Assembly (NCBI RefSeq): GCF_029784155.1
Contig: NC_073692.1
Location: forward strand, 318,451,641-318,515,640
Reading direction: 5' to 3'
Source: Uranotaenia lowii
Taxonomy: Eukaryota; Arthropoda; Insecta; Diptera; Culicidae
Length of the DNA stretch: 64,000 nt
The notes under the pieces were generated by a model. That model worked only from the letters and a program-made list of their open reading frames with translations. It was not told the origin of the DNA and did no database searches. Below, in pieces: positions 10,336 through 21,306 of this stretch. Numbering within the stretch: the stretch's first letter is position 1; every line of letters begins with the position of its first letter. Both the position numbers and the translations under genes were made by a program.

Positions 10336-13079
10336 ATATTTTTATTCTCAGTAAAGCTCGATAAACTTAAAACATTAAAGCTTGTTCTATGTTACTCATT
10401 GAATTTTTTAAATATATTGGCTGGATAAAATTATGGAATTTTATTTATGAAGTATTCCAATTCATTTTGGAAAACAAGAATAAATTAATTCCTCACGAAT
10501 GATGACAGAGTTTTACGTTAATGCAATAAACCTTGTAATTGTGCAAGACGTTTTAACTTAATGGAAATCGGAAATAACCTTCTTTATTATACCTATTCTG
10601 TATAGCAATTTTTTTTTTCAAATACTGATCAGTAGTTTAACAAGTATTAGAAAATACAAAAAAAAGTTTCCGCTTAATTCATCAATTTTTCTGCAATGTT
10701 TGCATGGATTAACAATAATTGTTTTCAACTTCGATGGATTTCAAAAAAACTTACATCCAGAGATAATCATACCTTTTATGCATCAAAAGTTTAAAGTTTG
10801 GTGGGACATCAAATTGACTTTGTCAGACAAAATTATTGGTTATTAATTCTTTTTGGCCAAAATTATTTAACTTTATGAAGAGATTAACCATCGTAATTTT
10901 TGTATGTTACTTTAGCTCACATATCATCTTTTTGTTCGTCCCGCGTCCGCACTGCAAGTTTTCCCGCTTGTAGGGGGGACCACGCTTGGCCTACTAATAT
11001 GTGGTGGTATGTAGATGCAATTCTATCTGTATCACTCTGTATCTACCACTTCATAGTAGGATAGTTTTTACCGCTAAGGCCGAGAAATTATAGTATTATA
11101 AATAACGATATTGATGTTTTAATTAAGTTTAAAGTAGTCTAACAAATTTCTGCAACCATAGTTTACGTTCAAAGGAGTCCAGTACTAGTTTATAAAATAT
11201 GAAACATGCCACATTCTCCTTAACAAAACAAAAATCGAAACATATTAAAAAAAGTGATCAATCTTACCCCGGATTACGTTAATCTTTTTTATATGTTCAT
11301 AGCTCATTCTGTGTTAAAAATTAAATATTGTACCTATCAATTTAATCATGCATATATATCGTTTTCTTTAATCGCAGTTTTTTCCTGTTTCCACACTAAG
11401 GTTAACCCAAAATTTGTGGAATGTTCCCAAGAGAATTCAGAGGTACAGCTATAGCTTCTGCAATCGCAGTCCGTCGTCGGAATCGACAGAGGTTCACTCC
11501 GCTGAGACCACGTAAACGGAAATGGAGTTAAGTTTTGCTATAATATTTACATTCACTTTTCGCCTGAATGGAACACTTGCTGAGTGATTTTCGTCCCTGG
11601 TCTCTGGATTCCCGGCAAATTGTGGGGTTCCGAACCGATGAAAGGGTGCTGATCGAAGGAAGTGCCGAGGTAGTTGGAACCAATCGTTGCTTTCCGCAAT
11701 TCTCAATCATGTTAGAGCGAGCGAAAGTTAGAACGTGCTGATATTGGAAATTTCTGGCATTTTACTTCTCGTTTATTTTTCTGTTCCAAGCGAGGTTTAG
11801 GGATGCATGGGAAAAGTGCAGCCCAGTTTTCCAGCTGGGAGAAAATCAGAAATCAAAGTTTTCAGCTAAATCAAATAGAGGGAAAACTATTTCGGAAGCA
11901 CGCCGTTTCTGCATCGACCCTCGAGGATTGAATTTGAGGCGGAAAAACGAAGAGGTTAGGCTCTTGGGGGTGGAATTCTGGGGAGAAAACTTCCTCGGAT
12001 CGATGTTTCATGGGGCAGGAAGAGGTTTTTTGAAAACTTTGTTGGAAGGGAAAAATGCAGAAAAGTTTTTCTATGTAGAACAGTTCGATTTGTTGATACA
12101 ATGCTCTTTTTCCTAGCGGCTGGGAAATGGTTGCAACGGAACAAAGAATGCACAAGTCAAGCTGAGCGATGCAGCGTTTGAATTCAGGGACGGCATTTAC
12201 TTAACTACTTTAATGCATTAGGAAGTTTTTTTTTATGCTTTGGAGTTAAATTAACATAAATTGTAGAGAATGTTGTAGAAAATTCGGAATTGTATTTTAA
12301 ACTTGAAATTTTTTTTTAAATCTTTATCGCTTCAGAAACCTCAAAACGCTTACATTGTCATCAACATGTTGAAAAATTTGATACTGATGGCCCATTTACA
12401 GCACCCTTCGGAAAATAAGGAAAAATCCCAAAAAAAACCACCCACATGTGTGATGTGTCGCCGCTTTTCAATTAGAGACCGAAACAAAACGCCCGCATAT
12501 CACACATGTTTGGGAAGGGCTCAGAAAAGAGCAACAAAAAACACTCTTCTTTTTTACAGATCAAGTGCTAGGCAATTTAATCACACAGTAAGAGAAGTGG
12601 GGGAAACAAAATAAGAGGCATCATCATCAGCCGGCTGTCAGCTCAAACTGGTAACGCTTTTCAAAAACTCATTTTGGCGTATTGCCTCTTTTCTTTCCCC
12701 TGCTCTCTGACCCAGAAGGCATCTCATTTTCACTGTTTGCATTAAATTCTCATAAATCAAATGCTAATGTCTTAATATGAGGTTTGATAAGAGAGCGTTT
12801 GAAGATGTGAAAATCTGGTAGCTTCATGAGATGTTAGACTAATGGAAGTGACTGTTGTGGTTAACCTTCGTACGGCAGCAAGCTTGATAAAATTTCAATA
12901 ATATTGGAAAATGTGTGAATTTTGAAGGCTGGCTAATGGTGGATAATGTGCAAACGCGAGGCCTCCTAGTGCTCATAAAACTTAGTTCATTTAGAAATGG
13001 AGCATTTTCTTTTGCTGCGTGCTAGCTTTCTAGTGATCGGACATATGAAATGTTGACAGCATTTTGTAACAAGTAAATT
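10336..13079. other. AT-rich DNA followed by a higher-GC unique island (11.44-12.76 kb)
   Basis: 10336-11440 is AT-rich and empty. 11440-12760 is more balanced in composition, with overlapping frames of 60-103 codons on both strands, none resembling a known family or bounded by convincing splice sites. A small hairpin lies at 12443-12514 (cacatgtgtgat against atcacacatgt). I read the island as unique host non-coding DNA. Confidence 0.4.
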
Positions 13080-13830
13080 AACGCGTTAAATCGCCAAACG
13101 GTGTAGATTTAGCGAACACCAGTAGCACCTCGCAAAAAGCTATTCAATATATCTTGTGCTTACTGCCAGTAGCTCACTTGATTGTGAAGATTGCTAGTGT
13201 TTCAACTAGTTTTTTTTCTCGCTATCTGCTGTTGGGGCACCTAGCTGATGGTGCGTATAGTCTTCTGTTCATTACTGTTTCGTTGCATGTGTATTATTTC
13301 TAAGATTGTGGTTCTATCATTTGCTCAGCTTGTTAGTAAATCTCGGTTGCTGAGCGGTGTAGATCTAGCGAACATCAGCTGCAATAACAAGCAAAATTAA
13401 AACCTATCCTTTGCGCTGATGTGTAGCACACATTAGTAGATTCAGTACATGCTGATGTTATCAGTTTTAACTTTCTTCTTATACCCGATAACCAGTTGAA
13501 ACATAACTAGGTGAATTTGATGAATGGTAAAATAAGTTCAAACAGTTACACTGATGCTTATTTTAATTGCAAAGTTGTATTTTTCTTAATCATTAAATTA
13601 TCCAACGTTTTAAAGTTTTCAATGTCCTTTCTAGCTCTTTGTTTTAACCTTTGACTATTCGTTTGCAAAAAAAAACTTCTTTTAACTTGCTACTTGTTTT
13701 GCATTAGCATTCATTTTAAGACCTGACTTTTTTTTTTATTCTAATTTCTAATATTTTATCTCTTTGAATACAAAACAAGGTTTGACTTATTTATTCTTTA
13801 AATTTTTTGCTTGCTTTTTGTATTGCGAAA
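13080..13830 (+). promoter_or_regulatory. Putative LINE 5' UTR with a repeated leader block
   Basis: The block ggtgtagatttagcgaacac (from about 13100) recurs as ggtgtagatctagcgaacat (from about 13356), about 255 bp later. Directly repeated leader units are common in LINE 5' UTRs that carry internal promoters. No start site can be placed from sequence alone. The region ends just before the ORF1 ATG at 13831. Confidence 0.4.
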
Positions 13831-14893
13831 ATGGATAATGAAACTAGTGTTATATGTATCGAGTGTAAGAATGTAGAAAATTGTCTTGACCGTGTCTTAA
13901 CTTGTGCATATTGTTATAAAAGTGTTCACTTGCGTTGCAAAAACATATTAGGTAGTGCAGCTCGTAAAATCAAAAACAGCAATTTTTCTGTGATAGTAAC
14001 TGTGCGGATATTTATTTTAAAATAATAGGGCAGCGTAATGATCAGGACACATTTATAAACAGCGTCAATAATCAAATTAAGGAAGTTATCCAAAATGTTG
14101 TTGCATCAGAAATCTCGTTTCTTAAAACTGAAATTAAATCCGTTACATCTGCAATAGAGTCCTCTTAGGAATTTCTGTCCTCGAAGTTTGAAGAAATTCA
14201 ATCAGACTTTAAAGACTTAAAATCCCGTAACGAGGCACTAGAAGCAGAAGTAACGGATCTTCAACAAAAACACTCAAATCTTCAAACTGAAGTTTATAAA
14301 CTTGAAACAAACCTGGATAGAGTAAATAGGGATGCAGTTTCTAAGAACTGCATGATATTTGGTTTGCCAGTTACTAATCAAGAGAACATACTTGAATCGG
14401 TTTGTAAAACATGTTGTTCTATTGGCTACGATTTGAATAAAGAACATGTTGATTATGCTGTAAGACTCTATTCCTCTAAAAAAACTAATGATACTGTTCC
14501 ACCAATAAAATTTTCACTGAAAAGCTCCGCAATAAAGGAAGAAATATTTAGTAAAAAACGTAGTTTCGGTAAACTTTCCTCCACATCAATCGACCCATCA
14601 TTACTACATCTAATGGAAAAGCCACGAACGTTTCAATCCGCGACGAATTAACTCCGTTAGGTATCGAAATACTAACAGAGCTTCGTGAGTCCCAGGACTT
14701 ACTAAAAATGAAATATATCTGGCCTGGAAGGGGCGGCGCTATACTGGTAAAAAGACACGAAGACTCCAAACCAATATCCATAAAAAGTAAACTAGAACTG
14801 AAAAATTTCATTAGCAAGCATCTGATTCAGGAAAATAATAATACACCATTAGTTCAAAAAGATACACCTTCTCCAAAGCGTAAGCGGAACTAG
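13831..14893 (+). pseudogene. LINE ORF1: PHD-like finger, coiled coil, RRM/FP25-like domain
   Basis: ORF1 proteins of this kind bind the element's RNA and form the RNP. The N-terminus has a PHD-type pattern: CIEC, then CAYC, then H-x2-C, with the last pair (CDSNC) in the next frame. A Glu/Lys/Leu-rich coiled-coil segment follows at about 14180-14340. Next comes an RNA-binding domain starting 'CMIFGLPV', and a C-terminal region 'RDELTPLGIEILTEL' ending in a basic 'PSPKRKRN'. Three lesions are visible: a frameshift in the T run near 13984, an in-frame TAG at 14166-14168, and a frameshift in the A run near 14616. The start is the ATG at 13831; an upstream in-frame ATG at 13807 is less likely. 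Assignment to the ORF1 family is firm; the exact clade is not. Confidence 0.8.
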
Positions 14894-14944
14894 TTATTTG
14901 AGTTCCATATATTTTAAAAAAACTTGAAATTAAAATAAATATCA

Positions 14945-15147
14945 ATGGAAACCGTTCTGAATGTATTTTTTGATAATGTAGAAGATTTTAACATGTATTG
15001 TAACAGTCAAAATATTTACTCTAATGATAACAATAGTAACAATAATTATAACAATAATAACCAAAATAATAATAACAATAATGTTAATAATAATAATAAT
15101 AGTAATAATAATAATTTAAATAATAATATTAATTTTAATAATAATAA
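14945..15147 (+). pseudogene. LINE ORF2 N-terminal part with Asn-rich linker
   Basis: This begins METVLNVFFDN and quickly becomes an Asn-rich stretch encoded by AAT/AAC codons with interspersed Ser, Tyr and Gln. It is cut at about 15148 by the left Penelope arm. The same Asn frame resumes on the far side of the insertion at 19935-20014, so this is the amino end of ORF2 and not a separate gene. It starts 51 bp after the ORF1 stop, the usual dicistronic LINE arrangement. Confidence 0.75.
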
Positions 15148-15208
15148 TATTGGCTTTTCTAGTTGATGCTTTTCGGTGAATTTGAAATCAAATACAAACA
15201 ATTCTTTT

Positions 15209-15242
15209 GACGTTTCGGCCTACTACCTTCAGCCATCCTCAG
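15209..15242 (-). ncRNA. Hammerhead-like RNA motif, left Penelope 3' UTR
   Basis: On the minus strand: CTGAGGA, one extra T, GGC stem strand, loop, GCC stem strand, GAAAC, GTC. This is the hammerhead core order (CUGANGA, stem II, GAAA, cleavage-type GUC) but with one base too many before stem II and no loop on stem III. It is the mirror copy of 18624-18657. Hammerhead motifs are established in Penelope-like elements; self-cleavage of this variant is not shown. Confidence 0.55.
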
Positions 15243-15397
15243 AAAACTATATTTTAAACAAAAAACTTAAATTAATACAAAAAATTCTTCACAATATTTC
15301 ATCACAATTTCACTGCACTTTTGCACTTACGATTTGTATCGCCGCGTGCTTCCTGAACGGCTGTCTTACTTGATTTAAGTCCGGTTTTGAATCGCTT

Positions 15398-16942
15398 CTA
15401 GCAGCTGGCGTCTATCATTCCCGGTGTCGTCGTGATGTTGTTTGTTGTCGTCGTGTTCGGTGACGTCGTTTTTGAATCCGTCGTTTTAGTTGCGAATTGT
15501 GGCGTCTCTCTTAGTTTTTTAATAATAGAGCTATATATTTTAGAAATTTCAATCGAATCTTGCTTGATGTTTACTGTTCTTCCTTTTTTGAGTTTTATGT
15601 GTAGTGTTTCAGCTGTTTTTCGTTTTCCTTCTTGGTTTACTCTTTCTAAAATATATGCTTTGTCGAAATTAAACTTATGGTTCTGTTCTATGGCATGTTG
15701 TGTCAATCCTGTGGCTCTGGTGTTTTGTTTGAGACTCGTTTTATGATTTTTAATCCTTTTTTCCAGAGTTTGAGATGTTTGTCCACAGTATTCTTTCCCG
15801 CATTCACAAGGAATTGAATATACCACATTTGTCTGTTTTAATTTTGGAATTTGGTCTTTCGTTTTTGTGAATAAACAGGTTTTAATTTTGTTGATTGGTC
15901 TCGAGGATGCAATTATGCCATGATTTTTCAGTACTCTACTAACTTTTTCACTCAATCCAGGAATGTATGTTAGTGAGACGTATTTTCCTAGATTTTCCGT
16001 AGTGCTGTTGCTTAGCGAGTTGTAAATAGCATCTACCCTCTTTTTTAAAATATATTTGATAAATTCATCTGGGTAATTATTTAAATGAAGTATTTTACTG
16101 ACTTTATTGATGCTCATTTCACGTTTTTCAACGTCGCTAAGTTTCAGTGCCCGGTCAATCAATACAATCGCTGTGTTCTTTTTGTGTATATATGGACTTT
16201 CTGAATAATAATCCAAATATCTTCCGTTTTCTTGTTTGGTGTACCAGTTTTTCTCAATCTTTCCCTGACACCTAGAAAGTTTGAGATCCAAGAAACGCAA
16301 TGAGTTTTCAGTTTCTTTTTCCAGCGTAAATTTTATGCTTGGGCATTGACCGTTAAATTCGGCTAGCACGCAATCTATGTCGTTTTCATAACCTACTATC
16401 AAACAGTCATCGACGTAGCGTTTATACATCACGAGGTTGATACCTTTATCTCGTAGGCATTGGATGGCGGTTTCCTCGAGTTGTTCCATCAAGAGAGACG
16501 CTACTACCGGGGATAGAGGAGAGCCCATCGGTGTGCCAAAAGTTTGCTTGAAGATTTTACCATTGTACTGAAAAAACGACGCTCCAAGTATTGTGTGAAG
16601 GGCGCGTTTGAATTCAGTCCATGGTATCGGCGTGTAATCGCTAATTTCCCGCCACTTTTGTTCAATTATATCGTACACATTTTGAACTGGTACGTTCGTG
16701 TAGAGCGACACGACGTCCAGCGAGTAAATAATGCAACCCTCAGGGACCCGAACATTGGTGATCTCCGACGCGAAGTCGAAGCTACTACGCACGTGGTGTT
16801 TCGTTTTGCCGACGACGTTTTGTAGCACGTTGGCAAGAAACTGAGCCATTCGGTACGTAGCTGACCCCACTGTCGACACTACCGGTCGAAGCGGGCGGTC
16901 TTCTTTATGAATTTTAGGAAGACCGTAAATCCTCGGTGGAGG
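15398..16942 (-). CDS. Penelope-like RT with GIY-YIG endonuclease (left copy, 5'-truncated)
   Basis: This is the polyprotein that copies Penelope-like elements: an RT related to telomerase RT joined to a C-terminal GIY-YIG nuclease that nicks the target. The frame is open from 16942 and includes 'RIYGLPKIHK', which the right copy lacks. It then has 'SLDVVSLYTNVP' (RT motif A), 'GTPMGSPLSP' (motif B) and 'YKRYVDDCLIVG' (catalytic YVDD). The GIY-YIG region has 'NVVYSIPC', 'YCGQTSQTLEKRI' and a later ETLHIKL block. The tail is Thr-rich. The N-terminal third of a full Penelope protein is missing, so this copy could not act alone. It differs from the right copy at Lys/Glu, Val/Ala and Leu/Gln positions. 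Confidence 0.92.
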   Translation of the reverse strand, partial: PPPRIYGLPKIHKEDRPLRPVVSTVGSATYRMAQFLANVLQNVVGKTKHHVRSSFDFASEITNVRVPEGCIIYSLDVVSLYTNVPVQNVYDIIEQKWREISDYTPIPWTEFKRALHTILGASFFQYNGKIFKQTFGTPMGSPLSPVVASLLMEQLEETAIQCLRDKGINLVMYKRYVDDCLIVGYENDIDCVLAEFNGQCPSIKFTLEKETENSLRFLDLKLSRCQGKIEKNWYTKQENGRYLDYYSESPYIHKKNTAIVLIDRALKLSDVEKREMSINKVSKILHLNNYPDEFIKYILKKRVDAIYNSLSNSTTENLGKYVSLTYIPGLSEKVSRVLKNHGIIASSRPINKIKTCLFTKTKDQIPKLKQTNVVYSIPCECGKEYCGQTSQTLEKRIKNHKTSLKQNTRATGLTQHAIEQNHKFNFDKAYILERVNQEGKRKTAETLHIKLKKGRTVNIKQDSIEISKIYSSIIKKLRETPQFATKTTDSKTTSPNTTTTNNITTTPGMIDASC

Positions 16943-16944
16943 GC

Positions 16945-18468
16945 AGTCCTAAAATTCATAAAGAAGACCGCCCGCTTCGACCGGTAGTGTCGACAGTGGG
17001 GTCAGCTACGTACCGAATGGCTCAGTTTCTTGCCAACGTGCTACAAAACGTCGTCGGCAAAACGAAACACCACGTGCGTAGTAGCTTCGACTTCGCGTCG
17101 GAGATCACCAATGTTCGGGTCCCTGAGGGTTGCATTATTTACTCGCTGGACGTCGTGTCGCTCTACACGAACGTACCAGTTCAAAATGTGTACGATATAA
17201 TTGAACAAAAGTGGCGGGAAATTAGCGATTACACGCCGATACCATGGACTGAATTCAAACGCGCCCTTCACACAATACTTGGAGCGTCGTTTTTTCAGTA
17301 CAATGGTAAAATCTTCGAGCAAACTTTTGGCACACCGATGGGCTCTCCTCTATCCCCGGTAGTAGCGTCTCTCTTGATGGAACAACTCGAGGAAACCGCC
17401 ATCCAATGCCTACGAGATAAAGGTATCAACCTCGTGATGTATAAACGCTACGTCGATGACTGTTTGATAGTAGGTTATGAAAACGACATAGATTGCGTGC
17501 TAGCCGAATTTAACGGTCAATGCCCAAGCATAAAATTTACGCTGGAAAAAGAAACTGAAAACTCATTGCGTTTCTTGGATCTCAAACTTTCTAGGTGTCA
17601 GGGAAAGATTGAGAAAAACTGGTACACCAAACAAGAAAACGGAAGATATTTGGATTATTATTCAGAAAGTCCATATATACACAAAAAGAACACAGCGATT
17701 GCATTGATTGACCGGGCACTGAAACTTAGCGACGTTGAAAAACGTGAAATGAGCATCAATAAAGTCAGTAAAATACTTCATTTAAATAATTACCCAGATG
17801 AATTTATCAAATATATTTTAAAAAAGAGGGTAGATGCTATTTACAACTCGCAAAGCAACAGCACTACGGAAAATCTAGGAAAATACGTCTCACTAACATA
17901 CATTCCTGGATTGAGTGAAAAAGTTAGTAGAGTACTGAAAAATCATGGCATAATTGCATCCTCGAGACCAATCAACAAAATTAAAACCTGTTTATTCACA
18001 AAAACGAAAGACCAAATTCCAAAATTAAAACAGACAAATGTGGTATATTCAATTCCTTGTGAATGCGGGAAAGAATACTGTGGACAAACATCTCAAACTC
18101 TGGAAAAAAGGATTAAAAATCATAAAACGAGTCTCAAACAAAACACCAGAGCCACAGGATTGACACAACATGCCATAGAACAGAACCATAAGTTTAATTT
18201 CGACAAAGCATATATTTTAGAAAGAGTAAACCAAGAAGGAAAACGAAAAACAGCTGAAACACTACACATAAAACTCAAAAAAGGAAGAACAGTAAACATC
18301 AAGCAAGATTCGATTGAAATTTCTAAAATATATAGCTCTATTATTAAAAAACTAAGAGAGACGCCACAATTCGCAACTAAAACGACGGATTCAAAAACGA
18401 CGTCACCGAACACGACGACAACAAACAACATCACGACGACACCGGGAATGATAGACGCCAGCTGCTAG
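16945..18468 (+). CDS. Penelope-like RT with GIY-YIG endonuclease (right copy, 5'-truncated)
   Basis: This is the mirror copy of the minus-strand frame at 15398-16942. It is open for over 500 codons with no stop or frameshift. It enters at 'SPKIHKEDRPLRP', one residue into the conserved block, so its apparent GTG start at 16936 is an accident of the junction and not a real initiator. Counting from that point, YVDD is at about residues 172-175 and the GIY-YIG domain at about 367-450, with Arg in 'EKRIKNHK' and Glu in 'ETLHIKL' as likely catalytic residues. The intact frame and near identity to its partner indicate a young insertion and an active source copy elsewhere in the genome. Confidence 0.92.
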   Translation, partial: SPKIHKEDRPLRPVVSTVGSATYRMAQFLANVLQNVVGKTKHHVRSSFDFASEITNVRVPEGCIIYSLDVVSLYTNVPVQNVYDIIEQKWREISDYTPIPWTEFKRALHTILGASFFQYNGKIFEQTFGTPMGSPLSPVVASLLMEQLEETAIQCLRDKGINLVMYKRYVDDCLIVGYENDIDCVLAEFNGQCPSIKFTLEKETENSLRFLDLKLSRCQGKIEKNWYTKQENGRYLDYYSESPYIHKKNTAIALIDRALKLSDVEKREMSINKVSKILHLNNYPDEFIKYILKKRVDAIYNSQSNSTTENLGKYVSLTYIPGLSEKVSRVLKNHGIIASSRPINKIKTCLFTKTKDQIPKLKQTNVVYSIPCECGKEYCGQTSQTLEKRIKNHKTSLKQNTRATGLTQHAIEQNHKFNFDKAYILERVNQEGKRKTAETLHIKLKKGRTVNIKQDSIEISKIYSSIIKKLRETPQFATKTTDSKTTSPNTTTTNNITTTPGMIDASC

Positions 18469-18623
18469 AAGCGATTCAAAACCGGACTTAAATCAAGTAA
18501 GACAGCCGTTCAGGAAGCACGCGGCGATACAAATCGTAAGTGCAAAAGTGCAGTGAAATTGTGATGAAATATTGTGAAGAATTTTTTGTATTAATTTAAG
18601 TTTTTTGTTTAAAATATAGTTTT

Positions 18624-18657
18624 CTGAGGATGGCTGAAGGTAGTAGGCCGAAACGTC
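18624..18657 (+). ncRNA. Hammerhead-like RNA motif, right Penelope 3' UTR
   Basis: CTGAGGA at 18624-18630, an extra T at 18631, stem GGC (18632-18634) with GCC (18647-18649), GAAAC at 18650-18654, then GTC. Flanking TTTT and AAAA could pair as a weak stem I. The ACGT overlapping GAAAC and GTC is self-complementary, so stem III could form between two RNA copies but not within one. Confidence 0.55.
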
Positions 18658-18749
18658 AAAAGAATTGTTTGTATTTGATTTCAAATTCACCGAAAAGCAT
18701 CAACTAGAAAAGCCAATAAGAATTAGCGGTGATCAAAGCTCGTTAACAC

Positions 18750-20014
<1,265 letters not shown>

Positions 20015-20017
<3 letters not shown>

Positions 20018-20963
20018 CATTAACAAAACTCTGAGAGTATTACAATGGAACATTTGCAGTATGAACAGATTGGACAAATTCGATAGCATCCTTGAGACAA
20101 TAGAACAGTTGAATGTAACACCTGATGTAATTGTAATAAGTGAAACGTGGCTTACGGAAGATATCTGTTCAATTTATAATATACCCGGATTCAACTCTAT
20201 TTTCTCGTGCAGAGACCTGGCTTATGGTGGGTTGGCCATGTTTATCAATAAAGATTTAGATTTCAAAACAAAGGTGAATGTTACTTGTGACGGATATCAT
20301 AGAATAAGTGTCGAAATATCCATATGTGGTCAACTTGTCGACGTCCACGGAATTTACAGACCACCCGCTTATTCTTTCAGCTTGTTATGTGACCAGTTAG
20401 AATCTATTCTCTCATCCACATCTGATACACATTTATGCCTTATTGTCGGTGATTTGAATGTCCCTGTTAACCTAGTCAATACAAATATTGTGTGTAAATA
20501 CAAATCATTGCTGGAATCCTTTAGTTTCCTTTGTACCAATTCTTACCCAACTAGGCCAAAAAGTCAAAACATTCTAGACCATGTTATATGTAAAATAAAA
20601 GTTATTGAACGCCTAAAAAATTACACAATACTGACTGATAAAATTGATCATTCACAAATCTTTACAACTTTTGAAATGTCATCAGAAAGACAAAAAGTGG
20701 CCTTGAATAAAGATATCACGGATCACACTAAACTTAATAATCTGTTTTCGGAATACTTAAGATCGTTCGTCCCAAGAGATAACGTAAATAATTGCATTGA
20801 AGAAATAGTAGCTACATACAATCGCATGTTTAAGCAGTGTACAAAAACAGTATCTAAGCAAATAAGCTTGAAAGGCAGATATTGTCCTTGGATGTCTTTT
20901 GACCTATGGGCTCTGATTAAGTTGAAAGATAATTGTTTAAAACGAGTAAAAAAAACATCCTAA
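20015..20963 (+). pseudogene. LINE ORF2: APE-type endonuclease domain
   Basis: This domain nicks the target DNA to prime reverse transcription. Visible landmarks, in order: 'LRVLQWNICSMN', 'VIVISETWL', 'YGGLAMFI', 'VHGIYRPP', 'LIVGDLNVP' and 'ILDHVICK', matching the exonuclease-III/APE fold of non-LTR elements. It continues in frame from the Asn tract. The frame ends at a TAA after 'KRVKKTS' because of a one-base change in the A run at about 20946-20953; dropping one A leads directly into 'HPNDNNLKEML' in the next segment. Apart from that the domain looks whole. Confidence 0.88.
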
Positions 20964-21306
20964 TGATAACAATCTAAAAGAAATGCTTGTGCACATTAAC
21001 AAAAAACTGCACCATAAAAAGAAAACGTGTAAACGGATGTATTTTGAGAGATTACTAAATGATACTACCCACTCTAAACTCTGGAAAAACATCAACCAAC
21101 TCTTGGGTAAATCTAAATCATCGACACCAATTACACTCACAGAAGGTGAAGAACTCATGACAGATAAAAAACTTGTTGGCAATAAATTTAACAGATATTT
21201 TTCTTCGATTGGATCAGATCTTGCTAAGAAAATACCCGTTGAAACTGAATTTGATGTCTTGTCCAACATCAACGAGGTTCAGAACACAATTTTCTTGCAA
21301 CCAACG
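20964..21306 (+). pseudogene. LINE ORF2: linker between endonuclease and RT
   Basis: This is the continuation of ORF2 after the A-run frameshift, through 'KKKTCKRMYFERLLND', 'LWKNINQLLGKS' and 'NRYFSSIGSDLAKKI' to 'NTIFLQPT'. These are typical of the region ahead of the RT in CR1/Jockey-like LINEs. It stops where the fold-back element begins at 21307. The bases 21302-21306 (CAACG) are the first copy of that element's target duplication. Confidence 0.85.

Larger units (their letters stand above)
15149..18718. mobile_element. Head-to-head pair of Penelope-like elements
   Basis: Arms 15149-16919 (minus) and 16947-18718 (plus) are near-perfect inverted copies around about 16933. Both are 5'-truncated inside the reverse transcriptase. 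The left copy keeps about 24 more bases at its 5' end (to 16943), coding for the start of the conserved GLPKIHK block. The encoded proteins differ at only about 3 of 490 positions. Both 3' ends point outward and carry a hammerhead-like motif. On the right, 32 bases (18719-18750) separate the shared terminus from the AAT tract; they have no counterpart on the left. The target is the Asn-coding AAT tract of LINE ORF2. Confidence 0.93.

Noticed and set aside
15432..17322. Antisense frames of 93-104 codons across both Penelope arms
   Set aside because: They are mirror pairs lying opposite the RT and GIY-YIG coding frames and exist only because of that coding sequence.
15398..18468. A host telomerase-like or duplicated cellular RT gene
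   Set aside because: The YVDD RT joined to a C-terminal GIY-YIG nuclease, the inverted duplicate, the 5' truncation and insertion inside a LINE mark it as a Penelope-like element.
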